A DNA stretch of 64,000 bases, taken from positions 103,235,658 to 103,299,657 of the forward strand of contig NC_067472.1 of the NCBI RefSeq assembly GCF_947179515.1, in the 5' to 3' direction. Below, piece by piece: positions 47,640 through 58,945 of this stretch. The notes beneath the pieces were generated by a model that had not been told where the DNA came from, did not search any database, and worked only from the letters and a program-made list of their open reading frames with translations. Each line of letters starts with the position of its first letter. Position 1 is the first letter of the stretch. This DNA is from Apodemus sylvaticus. Its lineage: Eukaryota; Chordata; Mammalia; Rodentia; Muridae. A program made the translations under genes and the position numbers.

Positions 47640-50533
47640 CTAATCTTTCTTTCCTTCCTTTCTTCCTTTCTTTCTTTCCTTCCTTCTTTCTTTCTTTCTT
47701 TCCTTCCTTCCTTCCTTCCTTCTTTCTTTTTTCTTTTTTTTTTAATTTTTTTTATTTGATATAATTTATTTACATTTCAAATGATTTCTCCTTTTCTAGC
47801 CCCCCACTCCCCGGAAGTCCTGTAAGCCCCCTTCTCTTCCCCTGTCCTCCCACCCACCCCTTCCCACTTCCCCGTTCTGGTTTTGCCGAATACTGCTTCA
47901 CTGAGTCTTTCTAGAACCAGGGGCCACTCCTCCTTTCTTCTTGTACCTCATTTGATGTGTGGATTATGTTTTGGGTATTCCAGTTTTCTAGGTTAATATC
48001 CACTTATTAGTGAGTGCATACCATGATTCACCTTTTGAGTCTGGGTTACCTCACTTAGTATGATGTTCTCTAGCTCCATCCATTTGCCTAAGAATTTCAT
48101 GAATTCATTGTTTCTAATGGCTGAATAGTACTCCATTGTGTAGATATACCACATTTTTTGCATCCACTCTTCTGTTGAGGGATACCTGGGTTCTTTCCAG
48201 CATCTGGCAATTATAAATAGGGCTGCTATGAACATAGTAGAGCATGTATCCTTATTACATGGTGGGGAATCCTCTGGGTATATGCCCAGGAGTGGTATAG
48301 CAGGATCTTCTGGAAGTGAGGTGCCCAGTTTTCAGAGGAACCGCCAGACTGATTTCCAGAGTGGTTGTACCAATTTGCAACCCCACCAGCAGTGGAGGAG
48401 TGTTCCTCTTTCTCCACATCCTTGCCAACACCTGCTGTCTCCTGAATTTTTAATCTTAGCCATTCTGACTGGTGTAAGGTGAAATCTCAGGGTTGTTTTG
48501 ATTTGCATTTCCCTAATGACTAATGAAGTTGAGCATTTTTTAAGGTGTTTCTCTGCCATCCGAAGTTCTTCAGGTGAGAATTGTTTGGTTAACAGTGTAC
48601 CCCATTTTTAATAGGGTTGTTTGGTTTTCTGGACTCTAACTTCTTGAGTTCTTTATATATATTGGATATTAGCCCTCTATCTGATGTAGGATTGGTGAAG
48701 ATCTTTTCCCAATTTTTTGGTTGCCGATTTGTCCTTTTGATGGTGTCCTTTGCCTTACAGAAACTTTGTAATTTTATGAGGTCCCATTTGTCAATTCTTG
48801 ATCTTAGAGCATATGCTATTGGTGTTCTGTTCAGAAACTTTCTCCCTATACCGATGTCCCCAAGGATCTTCCCCAGTTTCTTTTCTATTAGCTTCAGAGT
48901 GTCTGGCTTTATGTGGAGGTCCTTGATCCATTTGGATTTGAGCTTAGCACAAAGAGACAAGGATGGATCAATTCGCATTCTTCTGCATGCTGACCTCCAG
49001 TTGAACCAGCACCATTTGTTGAAAAGGCTATCTTTTTTCCATTGGATGTTTTCAGCCCCTTTGTCGAGGATCAAGTGGCCATAGGTGTGTGGGTTCATTT
49101 CTGGATCTTCAATCCTGTTCCATTGATCCGCCTGCCTGTCACTGTACCAATACCATGCAGTTTTTAACACTATTGCTCTGTAGTATTGCTTGAGGTCAGG
49201 GATACTGATTCCCCCAGATTTTCTTTTGTTGCTGAGAATAGTTTTAGCTATCCTGGGTTTTTTGTTATTCCAGATGAATTTGAGAATTGCTCTTTCTAAC
49301 TCTGTGAAGAATTGAGTTGGGATTTTGATGGGTATTGCATTGAATCTGTATATTGCTTTTGGCAAACTGGCCATTTTAACTATATTGATCCTGCCGATCC
49401 ATGAGCATGGGAGGTTTTCCCATTTTTTGAGGTCTTCTTCCAATTCCTTCTTCAGAGTCTTGAAGTTCTTGTCATACAGATCTTTCACATGTTTCACCCC
49501 AAGATACTTTATACTGTTTGTGGTTATTGTGAAGGAGGTCATTTCCCTAATTTCTTTCTCAGCCTGCTTATCCTTTGAGTATAGGAAGGCCACTGATTTG
49601 CTTGAGTTGATTTTATAACCTGCTACTTTGCTGAAGTTTTTTATCAGCTGTAGGAGTTCTCTAGTGGAGTTTTTTGGGTCACTTAGGTAGACTATCATGT
49701 CATCTGCAAATAATGATAGTTTGACTTCTTCCTTTCCAATTTGTATCCCTTTGACCTCCTTATGTTGTCTAATTGCCTGAGCTAGTACCTCAAGTACAGT
49801 ATTGAAAAGATAAGGAGAAAGGGGGCAGCCCTGTCTAGTCCCTGATTTTACTGGGATTGCTTCAAGTTTCTCTCCATTTAGTTTGATGCTGGCTACTGGT
49901 TTGCTGTATATTGCTTTAACGATCTTTAGGCATGGGCCTTGAATTCCAGTTCTTTCCAAGACTTTAAGCATGAAAGGATGCTGAATTTTGTCAAATGCTT
50001 TTTCAGCATCCAATGAAATGACCATGTGGTTTTTTTCTTTGAGTTTGTTTATGTAGTGGATTGCATTGATGGATTTCTGTATATTGAACCAACCCTGCAT
50101 CCCTGGGATAAAGCCTACTTGATCATGGTGGATGATCGTTTTGATGTGTTCTTGGATTCGGTTGGCAAGAATTTTATTGAGTATTTTGCATCGATGTTCA
50201 TAAGGGAGATTGGTCTGAAGTTTTCTTTCTTTGTTGGATCTTTGTGTGGTTTTGGTATCAGCGTAATTGTGGCTTCGTAGAAGGAATTGGGTAGGGTTCC
50301 TTCTGTTTCTATTTTGTGAAATAGTTTGAAGAGTATTGGTGTTAGGTCTTCTTTGAAGGTCTGATAGAATTCTGCACTGAAACCATCTAGTCCTGTGCTT
50401 TTTTTGGTTGGAATACTTTCTATGACCCCTTCTATTTCTTTAGGGGTTATGGGACTGTTTAGATGATCTATTTGGTCCTGATTTAATTTTGGTATTTGGT
50501 ATCTGTCAAGGAAATTGTCCATTTCCTCCAGAT
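47640..50533 (-). mobile_element. 5'-truncated L1 with partly open ORF2
   Basis: Read on the - strand, this is the reverse-transcriptase and C-terminal part of L1 ORF2 followed by its 3' UTR and a tail now seen as T- and CTTT-rich sequence (47640-47757). A 503-codon frame remains open at 48589-50100, with [10 protein letters not shown] at residues 36-45 and the FADD catalytic motif at residues 131-134 (about 49699-49710). Frameshifts near 50184-50187 (one T fewer in a T run on the + strand), near 48590 and near 48330 break the rest. The endonuclease domain, ORF1 and the promoter are missing. It cannot be an active source element, though the decay is mild compared with the neighbouring L1. Confidence 0.95.
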
Positions 50534-51274
50534 TAATAAATAAAATTTTTAATGAATGCTAGAATAATGTCTGTCATTGGTTGTAACTTTGAAGGTGTTT
50601 GGATTGTGTGGCATCTCGTGTTCCCCAGTCAGGGGGCAGGGTTTTAGAATATGTGGATGGTGTTGAAGGAAGCTAAGAAATGGGATTTGGGAGCCCGTGA
50701 CTATTCAACTTCAGGCAAGATCTTCTCAAGAATTCCTTCCTTGGCTTGGTAACTGAGGCACTGGTAATAATCATATATATTAATCATCTACAACATTATG
50801 TCTTCAAGTATGCAATACCCTGGAATAGTTAACTCTAGCTCTTTAACGAGTATGTTGCTCCCAACTGATCATTTGCTGGTAATGAGAACTCTTGAAGGCA
50901 TGTTGTGGGAGCTGACCTTCCCAGCAACACTTCCCATTGTATTGGTTCCTCAAACACACTATCATCCTCTGGCCACACCCACCAGGCTGTGCTCTTTGCT
51001 GTTTCTGTGTCTTTATCCTTGCTGACTGATCTCAGGAACATCTGCTTTGATGGATGCGTGAACTTGGGCTCAGGCCTTATGCACCATCTGAATCTTCCTC
51101 TTTGACGGCATGCTGCGATTGCTCTCCACACTGCATAAATTCATTGATACTACAGTTATTTGTTTCTAATATAAAAGAAGTTATGTAGCTAATAATTTAT
51201 ACATTTATGGTATGCAACATGCTGTCTTGAAATTATATACACTCTAGAATGGTCAAAATAAGATGTCTTGATTT

Positions 51275-51515
51275 TTTGATTCTTTTATTCATGTGGTTGT
51301 TTTGTCTCCACTTACATTTATGTGCCACATGTGTGCCTAATCCAAACAGAGACAAGAAGAGGGCATCAGATCCCCTGGAACTGGTGTTAGTTAGTTAATT
51401 GTGAGTTGCCATGTATTTACTAAGAACCAATTTACTAAGAACCATGTATTTACTAAGAACCTCTGAAATAAAAACCAGGGCTCTTAACCACCAAGCTTTC
51501 TCTCCAACCCCCAAA
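51275..51515 (-). repeat. B3-type SINE with internal triplication
   Basis: Complement of B3: 'gggcatcagatcccctggaa', ending 'ccaccaagctttctctccaa'. Inside it, the motif TTTACTAAGAACC appears three times in a row (about 51416-51461), a local expansion absent from the family pattern. Confidence 0.75.
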
Positions 51516-51689
51516 TCAAGCTATTTAGTGAATGCATTGCTTCAGCTAATCATTTTCTGGTGATGAGAACTCTTAAAATATACCTTCCAATTTTCAAATA
51601 TATAGCGGACTATTGTTAACTGTACTCACAATGTTCCTTTGTTTTTATTCTTTTGTGTATACAATGTATATAGTATATGCACACGCATA

Positions 51690-51995
51690 TATGTTTATGA
51701 GTGTGGGAACACTTCTACTGTGCTGTACTTAGAGAGGTCAGAGGTCAATCCTGGATGTCTATACTCATCTTCTATTTTGTCACATGTCCCTCTTGTGTGG
51801 TTTGCTGCTGCATACACTGGGCCAGCTGGCCTATGAGCTTCTGGGAATCCTCCTGTCTCTAACTCACATCCCACCCCAGAAGCACTGAGACTGGAGGTGT
51901 ACACTGCTATGCCTGGCCTTTACATGGTTCTAGGGATTCAAACTCAGATCCTCACACCTGCATGATGAGTGCTTTATACATTAAGCAATCTCCTC
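51690..51995 (-). repeat. Composite rodent SINE (B4/RSINE-like)
   Basis: The pattern matches the element at 39465: 'gaggtcagaggtcaatcctg', 'gccagctggcctatgagctt', and the antisense head 'ttaagcaatctcctctgccc'. Confidence 0.6.
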
Positions 51996-52169
51996 TGCCC
52001 ACAACATGCTGTAATAATGATACACTAGACACACTAGAGGGCACTACAAAGTTCTCTCTAGGCATTTTTAATGATATAAAAGTGATGGTCAGATTAGCCA
52101 TCAGAGTAAAGTAATGCATGTTTAATTCACTCATTTTTAGCTAGTCTAGATATTTTAAATGCTGTGCTT

Positions 52170-52242
52170 GCCGGGCGGTGGTGGCACATGCCTTTAATCC
52201 CAGCACTTGGGAAGCAGAGGCAGGCGGATTTCTGAGTTCCTG
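52170..52242 (+). repeat. 3'-truncated B1 SINE
   Basis: It begins GCCGGGCGGTGGTGGCACAT and continues to 'ggcggatttctgagttc', then stops abruptly in unrelated sequence. Confidence 0.88.
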
Positions 52243-53089
52243 CTTTCAGCCCCTAGAGTGTGAGAACTAAATTTTGCTGTTTAAGCGCTGCTTCCTAGCT
52301 GTGGTCACAATGTGACTAGCTCCTGCCACTTCCTCTGCCACAGCTAGATAGAGCGGCCACTGCTAAAGCACAGCCTAAAACTGTGAGCTTACTCCATAGC
52401 CCAGCCTGGCCTTGAACTTGAGAGACCATTGCCTCAGTCTTCCACGTAATGGGACCTGAGGTCTGTGTCACCATGCCAAGCTGGGCTTTGACATTTATTA
52501 TTTGACATCGATGGCTCAGGAAATGTCTTGGAAGAGGGGTTGGAAAGACTATAAGAGCCAGCCTACCAGGGAGTCTGCAGAAAAACAGTCTCTTATAGAA
52601 ATGGCTGTGTAAGCAAGACCAGAACAATGACCTCATAAATAAGCACATCAATGTAGAAGAAGTACCTCGGGGTTCCCCCTAGACAGGGAATTACAGGTAA
52701 CTGATAACTGCTGGAAGAATAATTAGCCTCTCCCAGGGATGACCAACCTCATTGGCTGCCCCATGCAAAGTGGTCAGCCTTAAAACCACATAAAAATAGA
52801 CTCAGCAGGTTATATTTATATATTTGTGCACACATACACACACATGATATGTGTGTTACAATAATAATCAAAAAAGGAGGCTATCAGCTTGAATAGGGGG
52901 AAACTGGGGGAGGAGTAGCTGGAAGGGTTTGGAGGAAGGAAATAAAAGGGGATGCTAATGTAATTCTATTTCAACTAAAAACTTTTTTAACTAGGAGAAA
53001 CAAACAGTTGTTATGAGTGGGCATGGTTATATTTATTTTTCTTAGGTGGATGAAATCAAGTAACAGTTCCTTTAAAAATAAAAATTCAG

Positions 53090-53945
53090 ACACGTGGTGC
53101 AGAACCGGTGCAAGTTTCCCAGGTCTGAAGTCTGCCTCAAAGATGTCAGCCCTCAGAACTGTCTTCCAGTATATCAATGAAAACCAGGACCGCTATGTCA
53201 AAAAACTTGCAGAATGGGTGGCCATCCAGAGCATGTCCACAAGGCCGGGGAAGAGAGATCAGAAGGATGATGGAGGTGGCAGCTGAGGACGTCCAGAGGC
53301 TGGGGGACTCCGTGGAGCCGATGGTTATTGGGAAGCAAAAGCTCCCAGATGGCTCGGAGATACCTCTTCCTCCCATTCTGTTGGGCAAACTGGGCAGCGA
53401 TCCCCAGAAGAAAATTGTGTGCATTATGGGCACCTGGATGTGCAACCTGCAACCCTTATGGGTGGGGCAGCGAGCCCTTTACCTTGGTGGAGCGGGAAGG
53501 CAAGTTGTACGGGAGAGGCTCCAGGAATGATAAGGGGCTGTGGGCCCGAAGGGTGAATGCCCTGGAAACCTATCAGAAGGCTGGCCAGGAGATCCCTGTC
53601 AACCTGCGGTTCTGCCTGGAAGGCATGGAGGAATCTGGCTCCGAAGGCCTGGATGAGCTCATTTTTGCCCAGAAAGACAAGTTCTTCAAAGATGTGGCCT
53701 ATGTGTGCATTTCGGACAATTACTGGCTGGGGAAGAAGAAGCCGTGTATCACCTATGGCCTCAGAGGCATTTGCTACTTCTTCATATCGAGGTGGAATGC
53801 AGTGACAAAGACCTCCATTCTGGGGTATATGGTGGCTCAGTGCACGAGGCCATGACGAATCTCATTTCACTAATGGGCTGTCTGATAGACAAGGGGAAAT
53901 CCTCATCCCTGGCATCAATGATGCTGTGGAGCCTGGGACAGAGGA
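53090..53945 (+). pseudogene. Cndp2 processed pseudogene, 3'-truncated
   Basis: The frame opens at 53143 with [18 protein letters not shown] and then matches cytosolic non-specific dipeptidase (carnosine dipeptidase 2) without introns, through [54 protein letters not shown] and [20 protein letters not shown]. Indels break the frame at about 53256, 53428, 53456, 53785 and 53890. Homology stops near 53945, covering roughly the first 195 of about 475 codons, so the catalytic C-terminal half and any poly-A tail are gone. It is a dead retrocopy; no function is suggested. Confidence 0.95.
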
Positions 53946-54103
53946 CAGGCTTGGGAAGGAGCGAGAGCCGATTCTCCTGGGATGAAATTCATCTGGAAAT
54001 ATCCACACCTGAGCTTGTTTGGTTGGAGAGTGCCTCGCTTGCTTCCTTATGCTCACACTGGAATTCCCCTTGCATCTGAAAAATAAATCTGCTCCAATAT
54101 TAG

Positions 54104-54490
54104 TCATTTTTGCCTTGAAAGCAATACATGAGCCACCTGATCCCAGATCTGTTTCGTCTTGACCCCATAAATGACAGGATTCAGCATCGGTGGAGCTAGA
54201 ATGCAGACATTTCCCAGAAGAACATGGACATGATGGGCAATGTGGTGTCCAAACCTCTGAGCAAGTGTGGTACCGATGCCAGGCCCATAGAAGAGAATGA
54301 TGGTGCAGACATGGAGAGCCACAGGTGTTAAGAGCCTTGCAGCGAGCATCTTGGGAAGGAATACAGAAGATGACACAGAGGATTAGCACATAGGAAATGA
54401 AAACTAGGATGATATCTAAGACTGCTCTCCTGACATTGTATACATTCGGACAAATAAACATACCAGATGTTTATCCAGATGCCATCACAT
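54104..54490 (-). pseudogene. OR52B pseudogene, 3' third only
   Basis: The - strand encodes the end of an OR52B receptor: DIILVFISYVLIL, IPSQDARCKALNTCGS, then after a one-base insertion near 54308-54318, VCTIILFYGPGIGTTLAQRFG, PPMLNPVIYGVKTKQI and a stop at 54104. Homology begins near 54490, so TM1 to TM4 are absent. It resembles the receptors at 29 and 36 kb more than the one at 15.6 kb. Confidence 0.93.
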
Positions 54491-55869
54491 CTGGATAGCC
54501 ATGCTGCTGCAGTTGAGACCCTCAGAGTCGTTCTCAGAGGTAAGTTGTGGCAATGATAGCTTCATGGCTGTCTCCCACAACTGGATCCACACAGCTTCTT
54601 TGGAACCAGGATTTGAACCCCTAAGCTATCTAAGTACACTGTATTTCTGCCTGGGGCTCTTTCCAGTGATCACCTCCTCTGCTCAAAAGAACTCATGCAT
54701 AGACATGATGGCATGTGCCTATAATTTCAGCATATAAATACTGAAAATCCATAAATCTCTTTTTACTTTACTGCATGACATCATTAATTAAGAGAACAAT
54801 ACAGAGTCAGGAGTTGAAATTATTATAATAAGGATACTAAACAATGAAAACACCCGTGCCAGTTTATAATGGTGCAGAGGCAAAGTCTATAAAGCCATCA
54901 GATGTATGATACTGTATGTCTCTTGATTAAGGAACTCCTTGCATTGCAAATATTCCCAAATTATTAACCACTTTAAACCTCTTCAATGTACTGTCCTCAG
55001 ACATGAAGCACTCAATGAGAACTTTAGAAAATGCCAACAAATCAGAGTCCTAAACCACTGAATCAGACACTCCACTAATGGAGCCCAGAAACACTGAAAG
55101 ACCTCTGGATGACTCTCCTGCACCTTTGCTTTCTCCGCCTGTTCAATCAGACCACACGGCCCTCCTGTGCAAAAGAAAGAACAATCTCCGGTGTGCACAA
55201 AGGAGCACAGACAGGGACGCTTGGCAAGACCTTTCTCTTTGTATAAAGAATGAACCATAACCCGGAGTGGACTAGCAAGCATCTTTGGCCAAGACTTCTT
55301 CCTTGTTTTATCCCTGACATTAGTGATGACTGACTCTTAACCCATGGGTGGATGCTGAACTTCACAAAGAATCCTTGTCTGAATAACTACCTTTGGAAGA
55401 ACAAAGAACCCACAGGTGAGACGTGCATATATGACTTTGCCTTGAACCAAGGCAGGCCCACCTAGGAAGAGGAAACCTGGACTCTCCACACAGCCTGCCT
55501 CTAGTTCAGGCCCTCCCTACCCCAGTATCCGCAGGGCACCTCAACAAACTGTGGAGGCGCCATCTGTAGCAGGCCATTCAAGCATCTACCTTTCTCATGT
55601 TCTGCTGGGGTTGGCAGAAGGGATATCCCTGCTAGACTGACCACAAGAGTCTCATATAGCATTGAGGGAGACCTTGGCAATGGGAATTCTGAGAAAGCAG
55701 CCTATAATATGGAGGGAAAGTAGACACAAGACTCCTGGCATCAAAGGGTTGGCAAGATCCGTATGAGAAGTTAGAGCTGCAGACTCCCTAGCAGAAGCAG
55801 GTAATGGCGCACATAGAACGGGCTGTGGTGCTGCGTTAGCACAGAGTAACATGCAGCCTCCTGGAAGAA

Positions 55870-56125
55870 TTCCTAGGAAAGACTCTAGGGCGATGCCAGG
55901 GACGGAAGCCAGCCTGCCCAAAACAGTCTTTTCACATGTTGCCTGCTCTGCCAGAGAAGGCTCAGTGCCAGAACAAACCGCAGAGAAATTACCTGTGGCA
56001 GGAACTGGCCAATGGAAGCAGGGACCCCAGCCTGCCAGCTGCCAGAGTGTCGAGGCAGCCGCGGCCCAGCAGGACTCAGCTCCCAGGAGTGGTGGAGAGA
56101 CTTTGTGCCAGGCAGAGAGGAGGAA
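55870..56125 (+). repeat. Direct duplication, copy 1
   Basis: It shares long matches with copy 2 at 56590-56837, including TGCTCTGCCAGAGAAGGCTC, 'tgtggcaggaactggccaa' and 'ggcccagcaggactca'. The copies are in the same orientation about 710 bp apart. Family unknown. Confidence 0.85.
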
Positions 56126-56589
56126 ATGCAGGAAAGGAGCAGTTTTCTGCTCTACTCATGCTACCTGTGAGAGATCTGCACGGGAGCCTTGGGAGTCCCC
56201 CCGGGACCTAGGTTTGGCACTCACAACCCTCTCTGCAGGAAATGAGAAAGGTAATAAGCCTGCCAATTTTGCCACTTGAAAGACCAAGTGCCAAGAATGG
56301 AATTCCCCCTGCTTCTGGCTCCTCCTTCTGCCCAGGGATGTCATTAGCACACAGCCATGTACTATATAACGTCATTTCATTCAACACCAGGCCACACACA
56401 CAGCAGTGGTCCCATAAGATTATAGGCACTAACACTCCTGCTGCCTAGTGTATCATATAATAAGTAGTATAGCCTGTTACTCATATGCTATCCTGAGCTA
56501 ATAAAACTGAGCTGTCAGTTGGATAAAAGCAAAACACATGCATCATGTACAGTAAGTACTTCATGATCATAATAACCAGGTTCTGTGCC

Positions 56590-56837
56590 ACCAGGAAGGA
56601 TCCTGGGGGAGTGCAGGGAAGAGAGGCGCACAGTCTCTCCTCACATTCTGTCTGCTCTGCCAGAGAAGGCTCAGTGCCAGAACAGGCCACAGGGAAATTA
56701 GCTGTGGCAGGAACTGGCCAAGGGAAACAGGGACCTCAGCCTGGCAGCTACTGGAGTGTAGAGGCCGCTGTGGCCCAGCAGGACTCACTCAGCTCACAGA
56801 AGAGGTACAGAGAGCCTGTGCCAGGAACAGCAAAGGA
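56590..56837 (+). repeat. Direct duplication, copy 2
   Basis: This is the partner of the block at 55870-56125, with scattered substitutions and small indels. No open frame is conserved between the two copies, which argues against a coding origin. Confidence 0.85.
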
Positions 56838-58090
56838 GGTTAGATATTAAATGCAATAGACTTTTTAGCATGTGTATGTAGTCACGTGTGGCTGCAGTAT
56901 GGGTGCCGCAGCACTTGTGTGGAGGTCAGAGGACAACCCTGGCCATCAATCTGTGCCTTCCACCTGGTTTGAAACAAGGTTTCTCGCTTGCTGCATACAC
57001 TGCACTAGCCAGCACAGGAGCTTTCAGAAACTGTCCTGCCTCCACCTCCCATCCAGTATCCCACGGGAGCACTGGCATCACAGACGTGCCTTGACCCCAG
57101 GAACCTTCATTAATTTCAGGGAACTCCTGAGAGAAGAAATTAGTTTAAGCAGTACTCAGCATCGCACCTGCAGAAGCCATGTGTTCCACGACTCTGGGCT
57201 GCATCTTTTTCTCCAGTGCCTGACTTCATGCTTTTTCCAGCATGGGGCAGTAAGAGGTACAGCTGGGGTACACCCTGCTACACCGCCTACGCTTCCATAA
57301 ATACACTGCGAGGGTCACATGGGGGTGAAACCCCTTAAAAAGAAATCTCTTGACACACAGCCCCACTGTAAGGCAAGGTGTGCTTGCAGCACACAGATGA
57401 CACACCCAGTTCACAGTGGAAGTGGGAGTTGCCACCACCACCCATAAAAGTGATCTGAGAATGACAGAGATAGGTTAAAGAGACAGAGTCGAGTTCCTCT
57501 GTAAATCAGTCTCCGACAACCTAAGGCTGGCCAGCACATTTGAAAAGAAATTGGAAACAGCTCAGAAAAATAACGGTATGTTTGAAGAAGAAAGATAATG
57601 GAAAGAGAGCTTTTCATGGCCGTGAAGGTTCCCTACACTGCTGCCATAGGTAGAACTCAGGACCCTTAAGAGCAAAGAACTCAGGATCCTTGACCTTTAC
57701 TGGATTAACATCTTGTTTTTAAATATAAGATAAGGTCACAGGGCCAAATTGCCAAGCCCTAAGACCAGATCCAGCTAAAACTAGTCAGGCTCAAAATGGC
57801 TACACAAATGACAAAGAAAAGTTTGAGCAGGAGAAAACCCCATCAGGTGAAATGTCCTTTGTAAATCCTCCAAATGAACTCTGATGCCAGACGATGTCAG
57901 AACAAAATCACATCCCTTCTTAATTAACTCTGATTCTGGATATCACCAGCTGAAGTGTAGACAAGACCTCAGTGTGGAGTCTATAACAGTTTCCTGGTTC
58001 CTCTGACCCTTCGATGCAGCCTGTAGGCAACTGATGGATGACTCAAGCAGATTAAGCCTGGGCACTTTTGTCTTTATACTGTGTCTGTCC

Positions 58091-58260
58091 CTATGCTGTC
58101 CTATGCTGTCCTATGCTATCCCTATGCTGTCCTATGCTGTCCCTATGCTGTCTCTATGCTATCCCTATGCTGTCCTATGCTGTCCCTATGCTATCCCTAT
58201 GCTATCCCTATGCTGTCCTATGCTGTCCCTATGCTATCCCTATGCTGTCCTATGCTGTCC
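58091..58260. repeat. 10/11-bp minisatellite with higher-order pattern
   Basis: Sixteen units of three kinds fill 170 bases: A = CTATGCTGTC, B = CTATGCTGTCC and C = CTATGCTATCC. The order is A A C A B B' C A B C C A B C A B, where B' differs from B by one base. A-B-C (32 bp) recurs, showing multi-unit duplication. The flanks are not repetitive. Confidence 0.97.
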
Positions 58261-58323
58261 CTATGTCAGATCCCGCTCAACTCTGCTTGTAGAAACATTG
58301 ATCATTTAAAATGTTCTTTCCCA

Positions 58324-58510
58324 GTCGGGCGGTGGTGGCACACACCTTTAATCCCAGCACTTGGGAGGCAAAGGCAGGCAGATTTCTGAGTTCGAGGCCA
58401 GCCTGATCTACAAAGTGAGTTCCAGGATAGCCAGGGCTACACAGAGAAACTCTGTCTTGAAAAAAAAAAAACAAAGAAAAAAAAAAAAAGAAACCGAAAA
58501 ACCAAAAACC
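58324..58510 (+). repeat. B1 SINE with 16-bp target-site duplication
   Basis: A full-length B1 starts GTCGGGCGGTGGTGGCAC and has a long A-rich tail. AAAATGTTCTTTCCCA flanks it perfectly at 58308-58323 and 58511-58526. Confidence 0.95.

Positions 58511-58945
<435 letters not shown>

Larger units (their letters stand above)
50534..53084. other. Intergenic with SINEs
   Basis: No gene was recognised. The block contains B3-type and composite SINEs (listed) and a truncated B1. Segments 50560-51270 and 52500-53080 show nothing that I can assign apart from a short CA run at about 52830-52855. Confidence 0.5.
54491..58090. other. Intergenic with a dispersed duplication
   Basis: No gene was recognised. 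Two similar blocks at about 55870-56125 and 56590-56837 are listed below. About 56875-57105 resembles an antisense composite SINE ('gtggaggtcagaggacaacc'). About 57720-58090 has the look of an LTR-type repeat leading into the minisatellite, but I cannot name it. Segments 54500-55850 and 57110-57700 hold nothing assignable. Confidence 0.45.

Noticed and set aside
48589..50100. Active L1 reverse transcriptase
   Set aside because: Although 503 codons are open, the element is 5'-truncated, lacks the endonuclease and ORF1, and has frameshifts on both sides.
53143..53930. Functional Cndp2-like gene
   Set aside because: At least five frame-breaking indels and loss of more than half the protein make it a dead retrocopy.
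58091..58260. Regularly spaced short repeats that could suggest a CRISPR-like array
   Set aside because: Units are contiguous 10-11-mers with no unique spacers, in a rodent genome. It is a minisatellite.
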